A stretch of DNA of 40,792 nt, taken from contig CAYMEJ010000003.1 in the NCBI GenBank assembly GCA_964389735.1, positions 1 to 40,792 of the forward strand. The letters are read 5' to 3'. Every line of letters starts with the position of its first letter. Positions within the stretch are counted from its first letter, which is position 1. Origin of the DNA: JAQUVS01 sp964389735 (GTDB lineage: Bacteria > Bacillota_I > Bacilli_A > RF39 > UBA660). A program made the translations under genes and the position numbers. Below are positions 1-9,317 of this stretch, piece by piece. The notes under the pieces were generated by a model that saw nothing but the letters and a program-made list of their open reading frames with translations, searched no databases and was not told the DNA's origin.

Positions 1-2
1 AA

Positions 3-699
3 AATGAAGTATATAAAAGAGTAAAGGATTATAGTAAAAATAAAAGTGATTTAGAAACATATTATAATGTAGGAAAACTCTTAGCAAATGCAGGTAAACA
101 TTATGGTGAAGGAATAATAAAGGAGTATTCTATTAAGTTAACTAAAGAATTAGGTAAAGGATATACAACAAGTTCATTAAAAAGAATGAGGCAATTTTAT
201 TTTTTTATAGAAAAAGGTGCACCACTGGTGCACCAATTGACATGGAGCCATTATATAATATTATTGTCAATTAAAGATGATAATAAAAGAAATTATTATA
301 TAAAAATGTGTGTCGAAAATAATTGGAGTAAAAGAGAATTAAGAAATAAGATAAAGCAAAATGAATATGAAAGGTTAGATGATAAAGCAAAGATAAGATT
401 AGTTAAGAATGAAGAAAATAGAATATAAGATTAAAATAGGAGATAGATATAATTATATAGATATTCTTTTATACAATATTAATTATAATTGTTATGTAGT
501 AATAGAATTAAAAGTAACAGAAATAAAAGCAGAGTATATTGGACAAATAAAGAAGTATATGAATTATATAGATGTTAATTTAAGAAATATTAATCAAGAT
601 AAAACTATAGGAATAATAATATGTAAGAAAGATAATAAGTTTATTATGGAATATTGTAGTGATGAAAGAGTATTTAAAACTACTTATATTTTAGTTTAA
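3..699 (+). pseudogene. Broken DUF1016/YhcG-type PD-(D/E)xK nuclease
   Basis: Reading frame 3 is open from the window edge to the stop at 426-428 and gives the N-terminal DUF1016 helical domain, including the family-typical stretches LKRMRQFYFF, LTWSHYI and NNWSKRELRNKI. A second frame (409-699) gives the C-terminal nuclease half, with the catalytic-type D...ELK arrangement in YIDILLYN...VVIELK, then IGQIKKYMNYID and IGIIICKKDNKF. In intact members these halves are in one frame and separated by roughly 60 more residues. Here they overlap by 20 bases in different frames, so an internal segment was lost together with frame. Intact YhcG-like proteins are associated with nucleic-acid cleavage and sometimes defence loci. 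The 5' end lies outside the window. I infer a dead gene; two interacting short proteins are a less likely alternative. Confidence 0.8.
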
Positions 700-774
700 A
701 AAAATTATATTTATCTTCCTTTTTTTATTAAAATAAGTTATAATTATTTATAGTGTAGAATAGGGGTGGTATAT

Positions 775-2331
775 GTGATACTAAGAAAACCATATGCCTT
801 TTTAATAAAACATTTTCAAAAGATAAACTTTGTATTATTGTTGCTTGCAATTTTTACTTTCATTAAGAACAGAGAGATTTATGCTTTTGTAAAAGAGTAT
901 ATTGAATTGGGTATATATAATTCTAGTGTTGATTCAATAGGTAATTATATTTCAACAATAGTATTAATTGTTTTATTTGTAATATTAATATTATCTGCTA
1001 TATTGATTATTTTATTGAAGCATAAGGATAAACCAATTATTACGTATTCTATTATTACAATAGAATATTTATTCATGCTTGTAATGTATTTTTATACAAT
1101 AAAATATTTTGGTGAATTAAGTTCAACAAATTATGATGTAGCGTCTGCTATGATAGTTAGAGATTTAATATTTATTAGTAGTTTACCTCAATATATAGTA
1201 TTTATATTATTGTTGATTAGAACACTAGGATTAGATTTAAAAAGTTTTGGTTTTAGAGAAGACAAAGAATTCTTAGAGGCAGAAGAAGATAGAGAAGAAG
1301 TTGAAGTTGCTGTTGGTTTTGATTATGATAAAGCTAAAAGAACTTTTAAACAAAAAATAAGATATTTAAAATATTTTTTCTTAGAGCATAAATTTGTAAT
1401 TAGTATTTTACTTACAATAACAGTTTTATTTAGTGCATTTAGTATATATAACTATGTTTTTGTTGAAAATAAAATATATAAAATGGGTTATAATTTTAAT
1501 AGTAATAGTTATACCTTTAAAGTAAACGCTACTTATATTACTAATAAAGATTATGCTGGTAATATTATTACTAATGAAAATACTTATTATGTCTTGGTAG
1601 ATGTAGATGTAAAAAATAATTTATCTACTGAAAGAACTTTAGATATTGAAAAGTTTTTCTTATCTACTAGTCAAAAATATTATATACCTGAAGTAAGATT
1701 TAATACTTATTTTGAGGATATGGCTAATTTATTTAAAAAAGAATCAATTAAAGGTATGAAGAGTGCAAACTATATTTTAATATTTGAAATAGATAAGCCT
1801 AAGAAAGATGAAAACTTTATTTTATCTTATCAAGATGCTACTACTAATGATACAAAGATGAAAAAGGTTAGAATTGATATTACTGATATAAGTAATTTTA
1901 AGACTAAAGGAAAAGCAAAATTAATGGAAGATTTATTAATTCCAGTAAATCCTAAAGTTACTAAGGAAATGAATGTATATGAATATCAACTATTAGATGA
2001 AGTTAAGTATACATATAAGACTTGTGAAGTTTATGATTGTTATATGGAAGAGTCTAGAATGATTGCGGGTGCTAATAAAAAGATTTTATATCTAAGAACA
2101 TATATGGGTGATGATTCCAATAGTCAATTTTTAAATTTTACTCTTAAATATGGAAAAATAAAATATAAGGTACTTGATACTTGGTATACAGGTAAATTAA
2201 TTAACAAAGCTCCAAGAAGTTATAGAGGAAATTATTTGTACTTTGATGTAAGTGGAAATGTTCAAAATGCTAGTGAAATAGAATTGTATTTTACAATTAG
2301 GCAATTCCAATATTTCTATAAATTAAAATAG
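775..2331 (+). CDS. Polytopic membrane protein with extracytoplasmic domain, first gene of the secretion locus
   Basis: I do not recognise a named family. About four membrane segments fall in the first 150 residues, followed by a charged cytoplasmic stretch rich in Glu, a fifth membrane segment near residues 208-228, and then about 290 extracytoplasmic residues. That last part contains a beta-rich stretch (YYVLVDVDVKN) reminiscent of DUF4352/Ig-like accessory domains and a Cys pair in TCEVYDCYM. I chose GTG at 775 because AGGGGTGG at 762-769 sits five bases upstream; GTG at 766 would overlap that site. The next gene starts nine bases after the stop, so co-transcription is likely. The function is unknown; position suggests an accessory or assembly component of the Tad/type IV machine that follows. 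Confidence 0.7.
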   Translation: MILRKPYAFLIKHFQKINFVLLLLAIFTFIKNREIYAFVKEYIELGIYNSSVDSIGNYISTIVLIVLFVILILSAILIILLKHKDKPIITYSIITIEYLFMLVMYFYTIKYFGELSSTNYDVASAMIVRDLIFISSLPQYIVFILLLIRTLGLDLKSFGFREDKEFLEAEEDREEVEVAVGFDYDKAKRTFKQKIRYLKYFFLEHKFVISILLTITVLFSAFSIYNYVFVENKIYKMGYNFNSNSYTFKVNATYITNKDYAGNIITNENTYYVLVDVDVKNNLSTERTLDIEKFFLSTSQKYYIPEVRFNTYFEDMANLFKKESIKGMKSANYILIFEIDKPKKDENFILSYQDATTNDTKMKKVRIDITDISNFKTKGKAKLMEDLLIPVNPKVTKEMNVYEYQLLDEVKYTYKTCEVYDCYMEESRMIAGANKKILYLRTYMGDDSNSQFLNFTLKYGKIKYKVLDTWYTGKLINKAPRSYRGNYLYFDVSGNVQNASEIELYFTIRQFQYFYKLK

Positions 2332-2340
2332 GAGGTTAGT

Positions 2341-4185
2341 ATGAAAAAATTAAAAAATATGAGTAAAGAACAATTGAAAAAACTTTCTATGAAATTAGGA
2401 ATTATAGGTATTGTAATAATATTATTGTATATAATTTGGTTAATCTTTTTAGAGAAAACAGTTATATTTATGTCGTATGAAGAACGTTTTCAAAATAGTG
2501 TAGAAAAATACTTAGAAAGAAATGAAAATTATGTTCCTGAAAATGGCAGAATGAGAAGTTTTACTTTACAAGAGGCATATGAAAAAGGAATTTTAGATAC
2601 TTTATATGTTCCTAAAACAAAAAACATGTGTGATGTTGATAGTTGGGTAAAAGTTAAAGTAGATGAAGATGGTGAAATTAATTATTATACATATTTAAAA
2701 TGTGGAAAGTATGAATCAAAAACTGACCATACTGGACCAGTTATTACACTTAATGGTGATTCTTCAATTTTAAATCCTTTAGGTAATGAATATAAAGATT
2801 TAGGTGTAAAGAGTGTTGTTGATGATAAGGATGGTAAGATAGATACTAAGAATGTTATCATTAATACTAATAAAGTTTTGAGTAATAAAACTGGTACATA
2901 TGAAGTTACATATAAGGTTTATGATAGCTTAAGAAATGTTACTACTATTACAAGAAAGGTTACAGTAGTTGAAAAATTATCTGATAGGATAAAAAAAGAT
3001 ACAAATGGTACTAGTTTGTATGCTGGAGTTGATCTTAATAATTATGTATTATTTTCTGGAATGGTATGGCAAATATTAGGAATTAATGAAGATGGTACTA
3101 TTAAGTTGGTATTATTTGATAATGCTGTTAATATGGCATATGATGGTGGAAATTTTAATGATTCACAAATAAAAGAGTGGTTGAACAGTGTTTTTTATAA
3201 ATCATTAACAAATGCTGAAAAGTATATTGTAAAGGATAATAAATGGTGTGTTGATACAGTTAGTAGTTATGATACAGCTTCTACTGATTGTACTACTTAT
3301 AGTGAACCTTCAACTGTTGGTATGTTATCTATTGCTGATTATAAAAAAAGCTTGGTAGGAGATAAATCATATTTAATGACTAGAAATTCTTATAGATTTT
3401 TAAATAAAGTGGATACAATTAATTCATGGATAAAATATAGTTATAAGGGTAAGCCTATTCATTCTTATGATGATACTTCTTTAGTAGGAATTAGACCTGT
3501 TATTATTCTTAAAGATAATTTATTTATATTAAGTGGTGATGGAAGAACTGATACTCCATTTAAATTAAATGATTATAAGACTGGAAATGAAAATGATTTA
3601 GTAAAGGATAGAATAATTGGTGAATATGTTTATTATTCAGGATCATATTGGAGAATTACAGGAAAAGATTCAGAGGGTAATGTAAAAATGACAATGGCTG
3701 AAACATTTAGAATTGCAAAAACTTCTGAAGTATTGAATGCTAAATATGAGGATAATGTAAAGAGAATATTTGATCCTACTGAAAAAGGAAATCTTGGTTA
3801 TAAGATTAATAATGAAATAATTGATTATATTGATGATAAGTATTTAGTTTCAAAATCATGGGATTTACCATTATATAGTATGGAGAAAAAGTATTCTGAA
3901 TTAGAAAAGAAAACTTTTAAAGCAAAAATTAGTATACCAACTAGTTATGATTTATTTTCTGGTTGTAATGGAAATGATAGTTTGAGAAAAGGATCATATT
4001 GGTTACTTGATTATATGGATGATGAAGTTGATTTATTTATGATAAATGAAAGTAATGGATTAGCATTTATTGTTGATAGAGCTTTGTATGAAACTAATGG
4101 GTTAAAGTTAACAGTATATATTAAAGGAAATTCTAAGATTTCAAGTGGTATGGGTATTTTTTCAAGTCCATATTATATAAAATAG
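2341..4185 (+). CDS. Membrane-anchored surface protein with Ig-like and two DUF6273-like domains
   Basis: A single N-terminal membrane anchor (about residues 18-38) precedes a large extracytoplasmic part. Residues around 138-212 look like a bacterial Ig-like domain of the DUF5011 type (GPVITLNGDSSI, then TGTYEVTYKVYDS and a closing TRKVTVVE). Two later segments, about 220-400 and 405-614, each open with a pattern like NYVLFSGMVWQILGINEDG or EYVYYSGSYWRITGKDSEG, which resembles the DUF6273 surface domain; the first also has WLNSVFYKSL and ends in RPVIIL. The start follows AGGAGG with good spacing. The gene is close behind the preceding membrane protein and just ahead of the sortase. Likely a wall-exposed adhesin or structural subunit; the exact role is unknown. 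No sortase signal is visible at its C-terminus. Confidence 0.65.
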   Translation: MKKLKNMSKEQLKKLSMKLGIIGIVIILLYIIWLIFLEKTVIFMSYEERFQNSVEKYLERNENYVPENGRMRSFTLQEAYEKGILDTLYVPKTKNMCDVDSWVKVKVDEDGEINYYTYLKCGKYESKTDHTGPVITLNGDSSILNPLGNEYKDLGVKSVVDDKDGKIDTKNVIINTNKVLSNKTGTYEVTYKVYDSLRNVTTITRKVTVVEKLSDRIKKDTNGTSLYAGVDLNNYVLFSGMVWQILGINEDGTIKLVLFDNAVNMAYDGGNFNDSQIKEWLNSVFYKSLTNAEKYIVKDNKWCVDTVSSYDTASTDCTTYSEPSTVGMLSIADYKKSLVGDKSYLMTRNSYRFLNKVDTINSWIKYSYKGKPIHSYDDTSLVGIRPVIILKDNLFILSGDGRTDTPFKLNDYKTGNENDLVKDRIIGEYVYYSGSYWRITGKDSEGNVKMTMAETFRIAKTSEVLNAKYEDNVKRIFDPTEKGNLGYKINNEIIDYIDDKYLVSKSWDLPLYSMEKKYSELEKKTFKAKISIPTSYDLFSGCNGNDSLRKGSYWLLDYMDDEVDLFMINESNGLAFIVDRALYETNGLKLTVYIKGNSKISSGMGIFSSPYYIK

Positions 4186-4192
4186 GTGTTTT

Positions 4193-4936
4193 ATGAAGGA
4201 AAAAAAAATAATAATAGTATTAAGTGTTATATCAATTTTTATAATATTATTATGTGGAGTTATATACTTTATTAATTATTATATTAATTATGATAGATAT
4301 TATAAAATAGATTCTAGAGTTGATAATGTTTATAATACTAGGATACAAGATGCAGAAACAATAGGGTGGATTAAAATCCAAGGAACTGATATTGATTATC
4401 CAGTAATTAATGAGACAGATAATGCCTATTATTCTGGGGAAGATTATTTATGGAGAATTAATTCTTACAAGGAAGGTAACAATAGAGAAGTAATATATGG
4501 ACATAATATTTTGAATGTTTCGTCTAAGCCTATTGTTACTGATCCTGATCATACTAGATTTGAACAATTAATGTCATTTGTATATGAAGATTTTGCAAGT
4601 AAAAATCTTTATGTGCAATATTCAAAAGGTAGTAAGGATTATTTATATAAGATTTATGCAATTGGTTTTATAAAGAGAAATGATGAAAAAGGTAATTCTT
4701 TTTCAACTAAAGAAGAAACTAAAGAATATATAAAATCTACACTAAATAACAGTATATATAAATATAACGTTGATGTTAATGAGAATGATGAAATAATTTC
4801 TCTCATTACATGTACTAGATATTTTGGAGTAAGTGGAAAAAATCAATTTAGAGTTGATGCAAGATTGTTAAGAAAAAATGAAAGAATTACAAAATATAAT
4901 ATTGAAACAACTGGAAATTATGATATAATCAAATAA
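4193..4936 (+). CDS. Sortase, class B-like transpeptidase
   Basis: Sortases cleave a sorting motif in exported proteins and join them to the wall or to other pilin subunits. The 247-residue protein has an N-terminal membrane anchor (about 5-30), the TIGWIKIQGTDIDYPV entry strand, the catalytic His in VIYGHNI (H104), the catalytic Cys in SLITCTR (C207) and a following Arg in NQFRVDARL (R220). The His-Cys-Arg order and the Cys-Arg distance fit class B. The start is ATG with a modest AGGTG site seven bases after the previous stop. It lies between two large surface-protein genes of the same operon, but neither carries a recognisable LPxTG, NPQTN or similar tail, so its substrate is not evident in this window. 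Confidence 0.92.
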   Translation: MKEKKIIIVLSVISIFIILLCGVIYFINYYINYDRYYKIDSRVDNVYNTRIQDAETIGWIKIQGTDIDYPVINETDNAYYSGEDYLWRINSYKEGNNREVIYGHNILNVSSKPIVTDPDHTRFEQLMSFVYEDFASKNLYVQYSKGSKDYLYKIYAIGFIKRNDEKGNSFSTKEETKEYIKSTLNNSIYKYNVDVNENDEIISLITCTRYFGVSGKNQFRVDARLLRKNERITKYNIETTGNYDIIK

Positions 4937-4952
4937 GGTAGGAGGTCTTTAA

Positions 4953-7900
4953 ATGAGAAAGGTTCAAAAAAGAAATAGGAAAATATTATTTCTAACAGCA
5001 CTTTTTGTTGCAACGTTCTTCTGGTGTGACAATGTTTATGCTGATTGGTTTGGTAATAATTATATTTGTTTGGATTACAGTGTTGTTAAAGTTGATCCAA
5101 AAGCAGATAGTAAAAAAACAAAAGTTAAGGATATTCAAAATCTTACAAAACAGGATTTATATAATAGACATATTGCATATCCTGAAAGCATAGGTAAAGA
5201 GTTCGATGCTTGTATGGTACAAACAAATAATTATAAAACTTGTCAAAAGAAAAGAAGAGAACAAGAAATTTTATATGAAATAAATGTGCAATATACAGGT
5301 AGATCTTGTGTTAGACAATGGAATCCTGAAAATAATAGCTGGTTGTTTCAAACTTGTCCAACAACAGCAGATGCGAGAAAGTATGATATGAGTGTTATTA
5401 CAGATAATGATCATTTAACTTATACTTATAATGCTGCTACTAATAAATATGATATTAGTTTTCATCCTAATAAAGTTCGTGCTGATTATGCAAGTGTTAA
5501 AGGTTTAAAACTATCAATGGCTGGAAAAGTTGCAATGACAGTTGATGGTAAAACAAAAGAAATGTTTAAAACAGATGAACTTGGAAATCCTGAAAAAGTA
5601 ATACGTGAAAATATTGGTTTAGGAAATAATGGTACAATAACTGTTAGCCTTGATTTAGGAACAGATTTTTACTTTGTTTTCTATATAGCTAATGGTGGTA
5701 TCTGTGATGGAGCTAGAATTGGATATTATCAAGGAACTGTTCCTTCTAATATACCTAATCCATATAAGGATGCTTCAGTATGTACTAATTATAAAAATCT
5801 TTATAAGGGAACTGAAAATGAAGATTTAGCAAAAGAACTTGTTCCTTTATGTTATCAAGATGAAATAGATGGTACAAAGAAAACAGAAATACTTGATGAA
5901 ATAAATAAGGGTATTGCAACAGCAAATGCTGCACTTACTACTGTACAAACTAATAGTACAACAGGGTTAGATATGTCTTGTGAATTTGAACCTAACACTT
6001 ATAATCCTCTAACAAACGAAAATACTGTAAATAAAAGAAGTTTAGTTTATACTAATTTCTTAAATGTAGGTAATACAAAATATTGGAAAGCATATTGTAC
6101 AGAGAAAATGACAATTGAATATGATGAACCTAAAGCAGTTAATGCTGGTACAGGTTTTGCTTATCAAATAAAAATAACACTTGAAAGAGCTTGCGAACCG
6201 GTTCAAGTTGCACTTGTTCCATATTATCCACAATGTTCTTATACAGTTGAATGCTATGGAGGTCCTGCAAACCATAATGGTGAAGCTGGTGCTGGTCCTA
6301 GTAAAGCATTTGATACTTGTGTTAATAGTTGTGATGGTGGAAAATATACTCAAGAGTGTATTAATAAATGTAATACAGTTACAAATCAATTAAGTTCAAC
6401 TTCTAATAGTAAGGGTTGGGTTTCATTTATGAATGCAACTAAAGAAACTGTTGGAGTTTTAAGATTAGGAGTTTACAATTATAATTATGCAAATGAAGGC
6501 TTAGCTGGTATATGTAATGATGGTGGTACAAGATTACCTCGTGCTGAAGGATGCTGGGCTACTGAAAGTAATGAAGATTGTGGTGGAGATGGTTCTACAT
6601 ATTGTACTACTGCTCATGGTGTACAATTCACATATTTAGATGGATGTAATGCTAATGGTGAAGTTGGTGGAACAAAATGTATGGAAGTATATAGACAATA
6701 TCCATGTGTTCACGATGATGCACTTACAAATTATAGAAGAAGATTAAATGATTCAAGAAATGAATTAAATAATATAATAGCAATAATAAGTGATTACTCA
6801 TCAGGTGGAGATAATCATTATACAAAAGATGAAACATTTAATGCTAATGTAATAGATTCATATACTAATAAAGCAGTTTCATTCTCATCTAAAAATGATC
6901 CTAATAATAATAAATTATCTGTTAAAGCAGTTAATTCAGTAGTTAATTCAATGTCATATAATAAAACTCAAAATGGAAAGAATGAAACAGTTACATTAAA
7001 TGCTGGAAAGATTTCTGATAAGATTTTAGGTTATGCAGTTGGTGGAGTTTCTCAAAGCGAAATAGCAGTAAGTGTTAATAGATACATTGTTAAGAGAGTA
7101 GTTACTGTTGATTTCCCAATAGCATATGTACCTAGTTCAACTAATAATGATAAAGTAAAATATTCAACTACTGATCCTTCAACTAGTGGATTAAATATTT
7201 ACTATAATGGTGGAAATAAGTATTATACAAATTTATATTCTCCAGCAATTAATTCATATTATGGTTGGAGATCATATGTTGATAATAATAATCAATTAAG
7301 ATACTTTGATATTAATAGTAAATCTACTGATTCTTATACTAAAAATATTAAATATGTTATTAATAATATTGGTAGTTGGAATCAATGGGGTGGAGCAAAC
7401 AAGAAATTAGATCTTGAATGTTTCTATGGACTTATTAATAAATATTGTGTTTCATGTAATGTAAAAGATGAAATATCATTGAAACATGCTTGTAATACAA
7501 ATACAGATTTATGTACTACAGGTATTCAATACATTTTTAGACCAATTGATTTAAATGATGTTTTCCCTAATGACAGAGATCCAAGATGGAATTGGAGCAA
7601 TGCTTCTAAAATGACATTATTTAAGAATTATAATATTGATCCTACAAAATATACTTCTATGGTAGAGGAAGTAGGAAGTAGTAATAATACAATTTATAAG
7701 AATTCTAATACAGCACCTGGTGATGATGCAAATCCAGAATTAGATTATGAAATATATTTAACAAAAGGTAATATTTCAGCTATTAAGACTTATAATAAAG
7801 ATCATGAAAATTATTTGAATTATGATAATATGTCTTGTTCAAAAAATAAAGATGGTCAAATAAGTTGTAAGAGTGATTTCATTGGAAATACTTCTTATAT

Positions 7901-7967
7901 GACTTTATACCAAAGAAGAGATAATGAGTGCAATAATTCAGTTAGTGATACTGAATGTGCATATTAG
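4953..7967 (+). CDS. Large secreted cysteine-rich protein of unknown function
   Basis: The N-terminus is a signal peptide (basic start, hydrophobic core about residues 10-25, likely cleavage after VYA near residue 31). The remaining roughly 970 residues are rich in Asn, Thr and Tyr and carry about 33 cysteines spread along the chain, many in short clusters such as YCVSCNV and SCDGGKYTQEC, so an extracellular disulfide-bonded fold is likely. There is no C-terminal hydrophobic tail and no sorting motif; the protein simply ends DTECAY. AGGAGG precedes the ATG. I do not recognise the family. Its place right after the sortase and before the first TadE-like gene suggests a structural or adhesive exported component of the pilus-like machine. 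Confidence 0.75.
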   Translation: MRKVQKRNRKILFLTALFVATFFWCDNVYADWFGNNYICLDYSVVKVDPKADSKKTKVKDIQNLTKQDLYNRHIAYPESIGKEFDACMVQTNNYKTCQKKRREQEILYEINVQYTGRSCVRQWNPENNSWLFQTCPTTADARKYDMSVITDNDHLTYTYNAATNKYDISFHPNKVRADYASVKGLKLSMAGKVAMTVDGKTKEMFKTDELGNPEKVIRENIGLGNNGTITVSLDLGTDFYFVFYIANGGICDGARIGYYQGTVPSNIPNPYKDASVCTNYKNLYKGTENEDLAKELVPLCYQDEIDGTKKTEILDEINKGIATANAALTTVQTNSTTGLDMSCEFEPNTYNPLTNENTVNKRSLVYTNFLNVGNTKYWKAYCTEKMTIEYDEPKAVNAGTGFAYQIKITLERACEPVQVALVPYYPQCSYTVECYGGPANHNGEAGAGPSKAFDTCVNSCDGGKYTQECINKCNTVTNQLSSTSNSKGWVSFMNATKETVGVLRLGVYNYNYANEGLAGICNDGGTRLPRAEGCWATESNEDCGGDGSTYCTTAHGVQFTYLDGCNANGEVGGTKCMEVYRQYPCVHDDALTNYRRRLNDSRNELNNIIAIISDYSSGGDNHYTKDETFNANVIDSYTNKAVSFSSKNDPNNNKLSVKAVNSVVNSMSYNKTQNGKNETVTLNAGKISDKILGYAVGGVSQSEIAVSVNRYIVKRVVTVDFPIAYVPSSTNNDKVKYSTTDPSTSGLNIYYNGGNKYYTNLYSPAINSYYGWRSYVDNNNQLRYFDINSKSTDSYTKNIKYVINNIGSWNQWGGANKKLDLECFYGLINKYCVSCNVKDEISLKHACNTNTDLCTTGIQYIFRPIDLNDVFPNDRDPRWNWSNASKMTLFKNYNIDPTKYTSMVEEVGSSNNTIYKNSNTAPGDDANPELDYEIYLTKGNISAIKTYNKDHENYLNYDNMSCSKNKDGQISCKSDFIGNTSYMTLYQRRDNECNNSVSDTECAY

Positions 7968-7989
7968 TAGTAGAAAGGTGGGATAATGA

Positions 7990-8415
7990 ATGAGTAAGGG
8001 AATGTTAGCAACTGGTGTAGTAATTCTTGGAATTTTTGCACTAGCTGTAGTTAATGTAATTCAAAACTATTCTTCAGGAAATGAACTGGACTACTACTTA
8101 TTAAAAGATACAACTGAGGCGGCAATGGTAGATGCCGTCGATGTTGGATTTTATAGACTTAGTGGTGGAGAATTAAGAATTGATAAAGAAAAATTTGTTG
8201 AAAGTTTTATTAGAAGATTTGCTGAAAGTGTAAATCAAGATCGTAATTATGATGTTAGATTTTATGATATAAATGAAACTCCTCCAAAGGTAAGTATTAA
8301 GATTGGATCTTCTACTAGTGTTACTTTTAGTGGTGATGATTTTGATATAAAAAATCAAATAGATGCTATACTTGAAACTAAATATCAAGAAAATAGACTT
8401 CTTGGTGAGGTTTAA
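7990..8415 (+). CDS. TadE-like/pseudopilin-like small membrane protein
   Basis: The 141-residue protein begins with a short basic tip followed at once by a membrane helix (about residues 5-25), then a helical stretch with acidic residues (DYYLLKDTTEAAMVDAVD) and a small C-terminal domain. This layout matches TadE/TadF-type minor pseudopilins and the small DUF5411-like proteins found beside Gram-positive Tad genes; I am not sure of the family number. ATG at 7990 is chosen because the ATG at 7986 runs into a stop after three codons; AAAGGTGGG lies just upstream. The cpaB-like gene follows 22 bases later. Inference: a minor subunit in the inner part of the pilus. Confidence 0.6.
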   Translation: MSKGMLATGVVILGIFALAVVNVIQNYSSGNELDYYLLKDTTEAAMVDAVDVGFYRLSGGELRIDKEKFVESFIRRFAESVNQDRNYDVRFYDINETPPKVSIKIGSSTSVTFSGDDFDIKNQIDAILETKYQENRLLGEV

Positions 8416-8437
8416 AAGATAGAAAGGGTGAAATAAA

Positions 8438-9280
8438 ATGGGTAATAATATTACAATAGCAATCAAAAGACTATTTACAAATAAAAACACAGTTACTATA
8501 GTTGGTGTTTTACTTGGAATTGTTGTATTATACGTTGGTTATAATATGCGTATTAATAAAGAAATAAATCCTACTGAGGTTCCTATTGCTAAAAAACTTT
8601 TAGCACCAGGAACAAAGATTACATCTGATGTAATTGATGTAGTAAAAGTACCTCCTGCTATGCTTAGAGGAAATCCTTATAGAAATAGTAGTGAAGTAGT
8701 AGGAAAATATGTTAATTCTGATACAATTATACCTGCTGGTAGTTTATTTTATGATAGAAGTGTAAAGTCAAAATCTGAATTACCTGCATCAATTATATAT
8801 GATATACCAGATGGTTATTCTTTAGTTAACTTTGCAGTTGATACTACAAGTACTTATGGTAATGCAGTATATCCTGGTAATTATATTGATATATATTTAA
8901 AGATAGTTAATAAGATAACTGAAGGTGCAGAATTAAAAGAAGATGCTAATAAAATTCAATTAGGTAAATTAATTGAAAATGTAAAAGTTTTAGCAGTTCT
9001 TGATGCTACAGGTCAATCTGTATTTGCTAACTTAGATGAACAAAGAACACCAGCACAAATAATATTTGCTGTTCCAGAGGAATATCATATTTTATTAAGA
9101 AAAGCAATGTATTTAAGAACTTATGAAGCAACACTTATTCCTGTACCAACTAACAATTCACTTAAAGAAGAAAAAGGTGAAATTGCTATTTCAAGTGAAA
9201 GATTAAAATCATTTATAAATACAGTTACAGTATGGGATGAAACTACTACTGATGTTGATGATTCAATCTTAAATCAATAA
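8438..9280 (+). CDS. cpaB: CpaB/RcpC-like Flp pilus assembly protein (SAF domain)
   Basis: A membrane anchor (about residues 19-37) is followed by a SAF-type domain: the stretch VPIAKKLLAPGTKITSDVI and later VGKYVNSDTIIPAGSLFY are typical of CpaB/RcpC, and the second half (DIPDGYSLVNFAVD, GNAVYPGNYIDIYL) matches the family's conserved C-terminal region. In Gram-negatives CpaB works with the outer-membrane secretin; no secretin is expected or seen here, so it probably acts in the wall space. The length of 280 is normal. It lies directly upstream of the TadA-like ATPase with 37 bases between them, which supports a Tad role rather than an unrelated SAF protein. Confidence 0.85.
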   Translation: MGNNITIAIKRLFTNKNTVTIVGVLLGIVVLYVGYNMRINKEINPTEVPIAKKLLAPGTKITSDVIDVVKVPPAMLRGNPYRNSSEVVGKYVNSDTIIPAGSLFYDRSVKSKSELPASIIYDIPDGYSLVNFAVDTTSTYGNAVYPGNYIDIYLKIVNKITEGAELKEDANKIQLGKLIENVKVLAVLDATGQSVFANLDEQRTPAQIIFAVPEEYHILLRKAMYLRTYEATLIPVPTNNSLKEEKGEIAISSERLKSFINTVTVWDETTTDVDDSILNQ

Positions 9281-9317
9281 TATAAAAAGAAAAGAATAAA
9301 CAAAAGGGGATTAGAGC

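Noticed and set aside
6060..6389. Minus-strand and off-frame ORFs inside the large coding regions
   Set aside because: They lack ribosome-binding sites, have biased compositions and lie wholly within well-supported genes; the same holds for similar ones inside 8173-8490, 15118-15381, 16548-16853, 21648-21881 and 24698-25470.
4953..7967. C-terminal wall-sorting signal on the large secreted protein
   Set aside because: The last 40 residues are polar and end in Cys-Ala-Tyr, with no motif, hydrophobic helix or basic tail.
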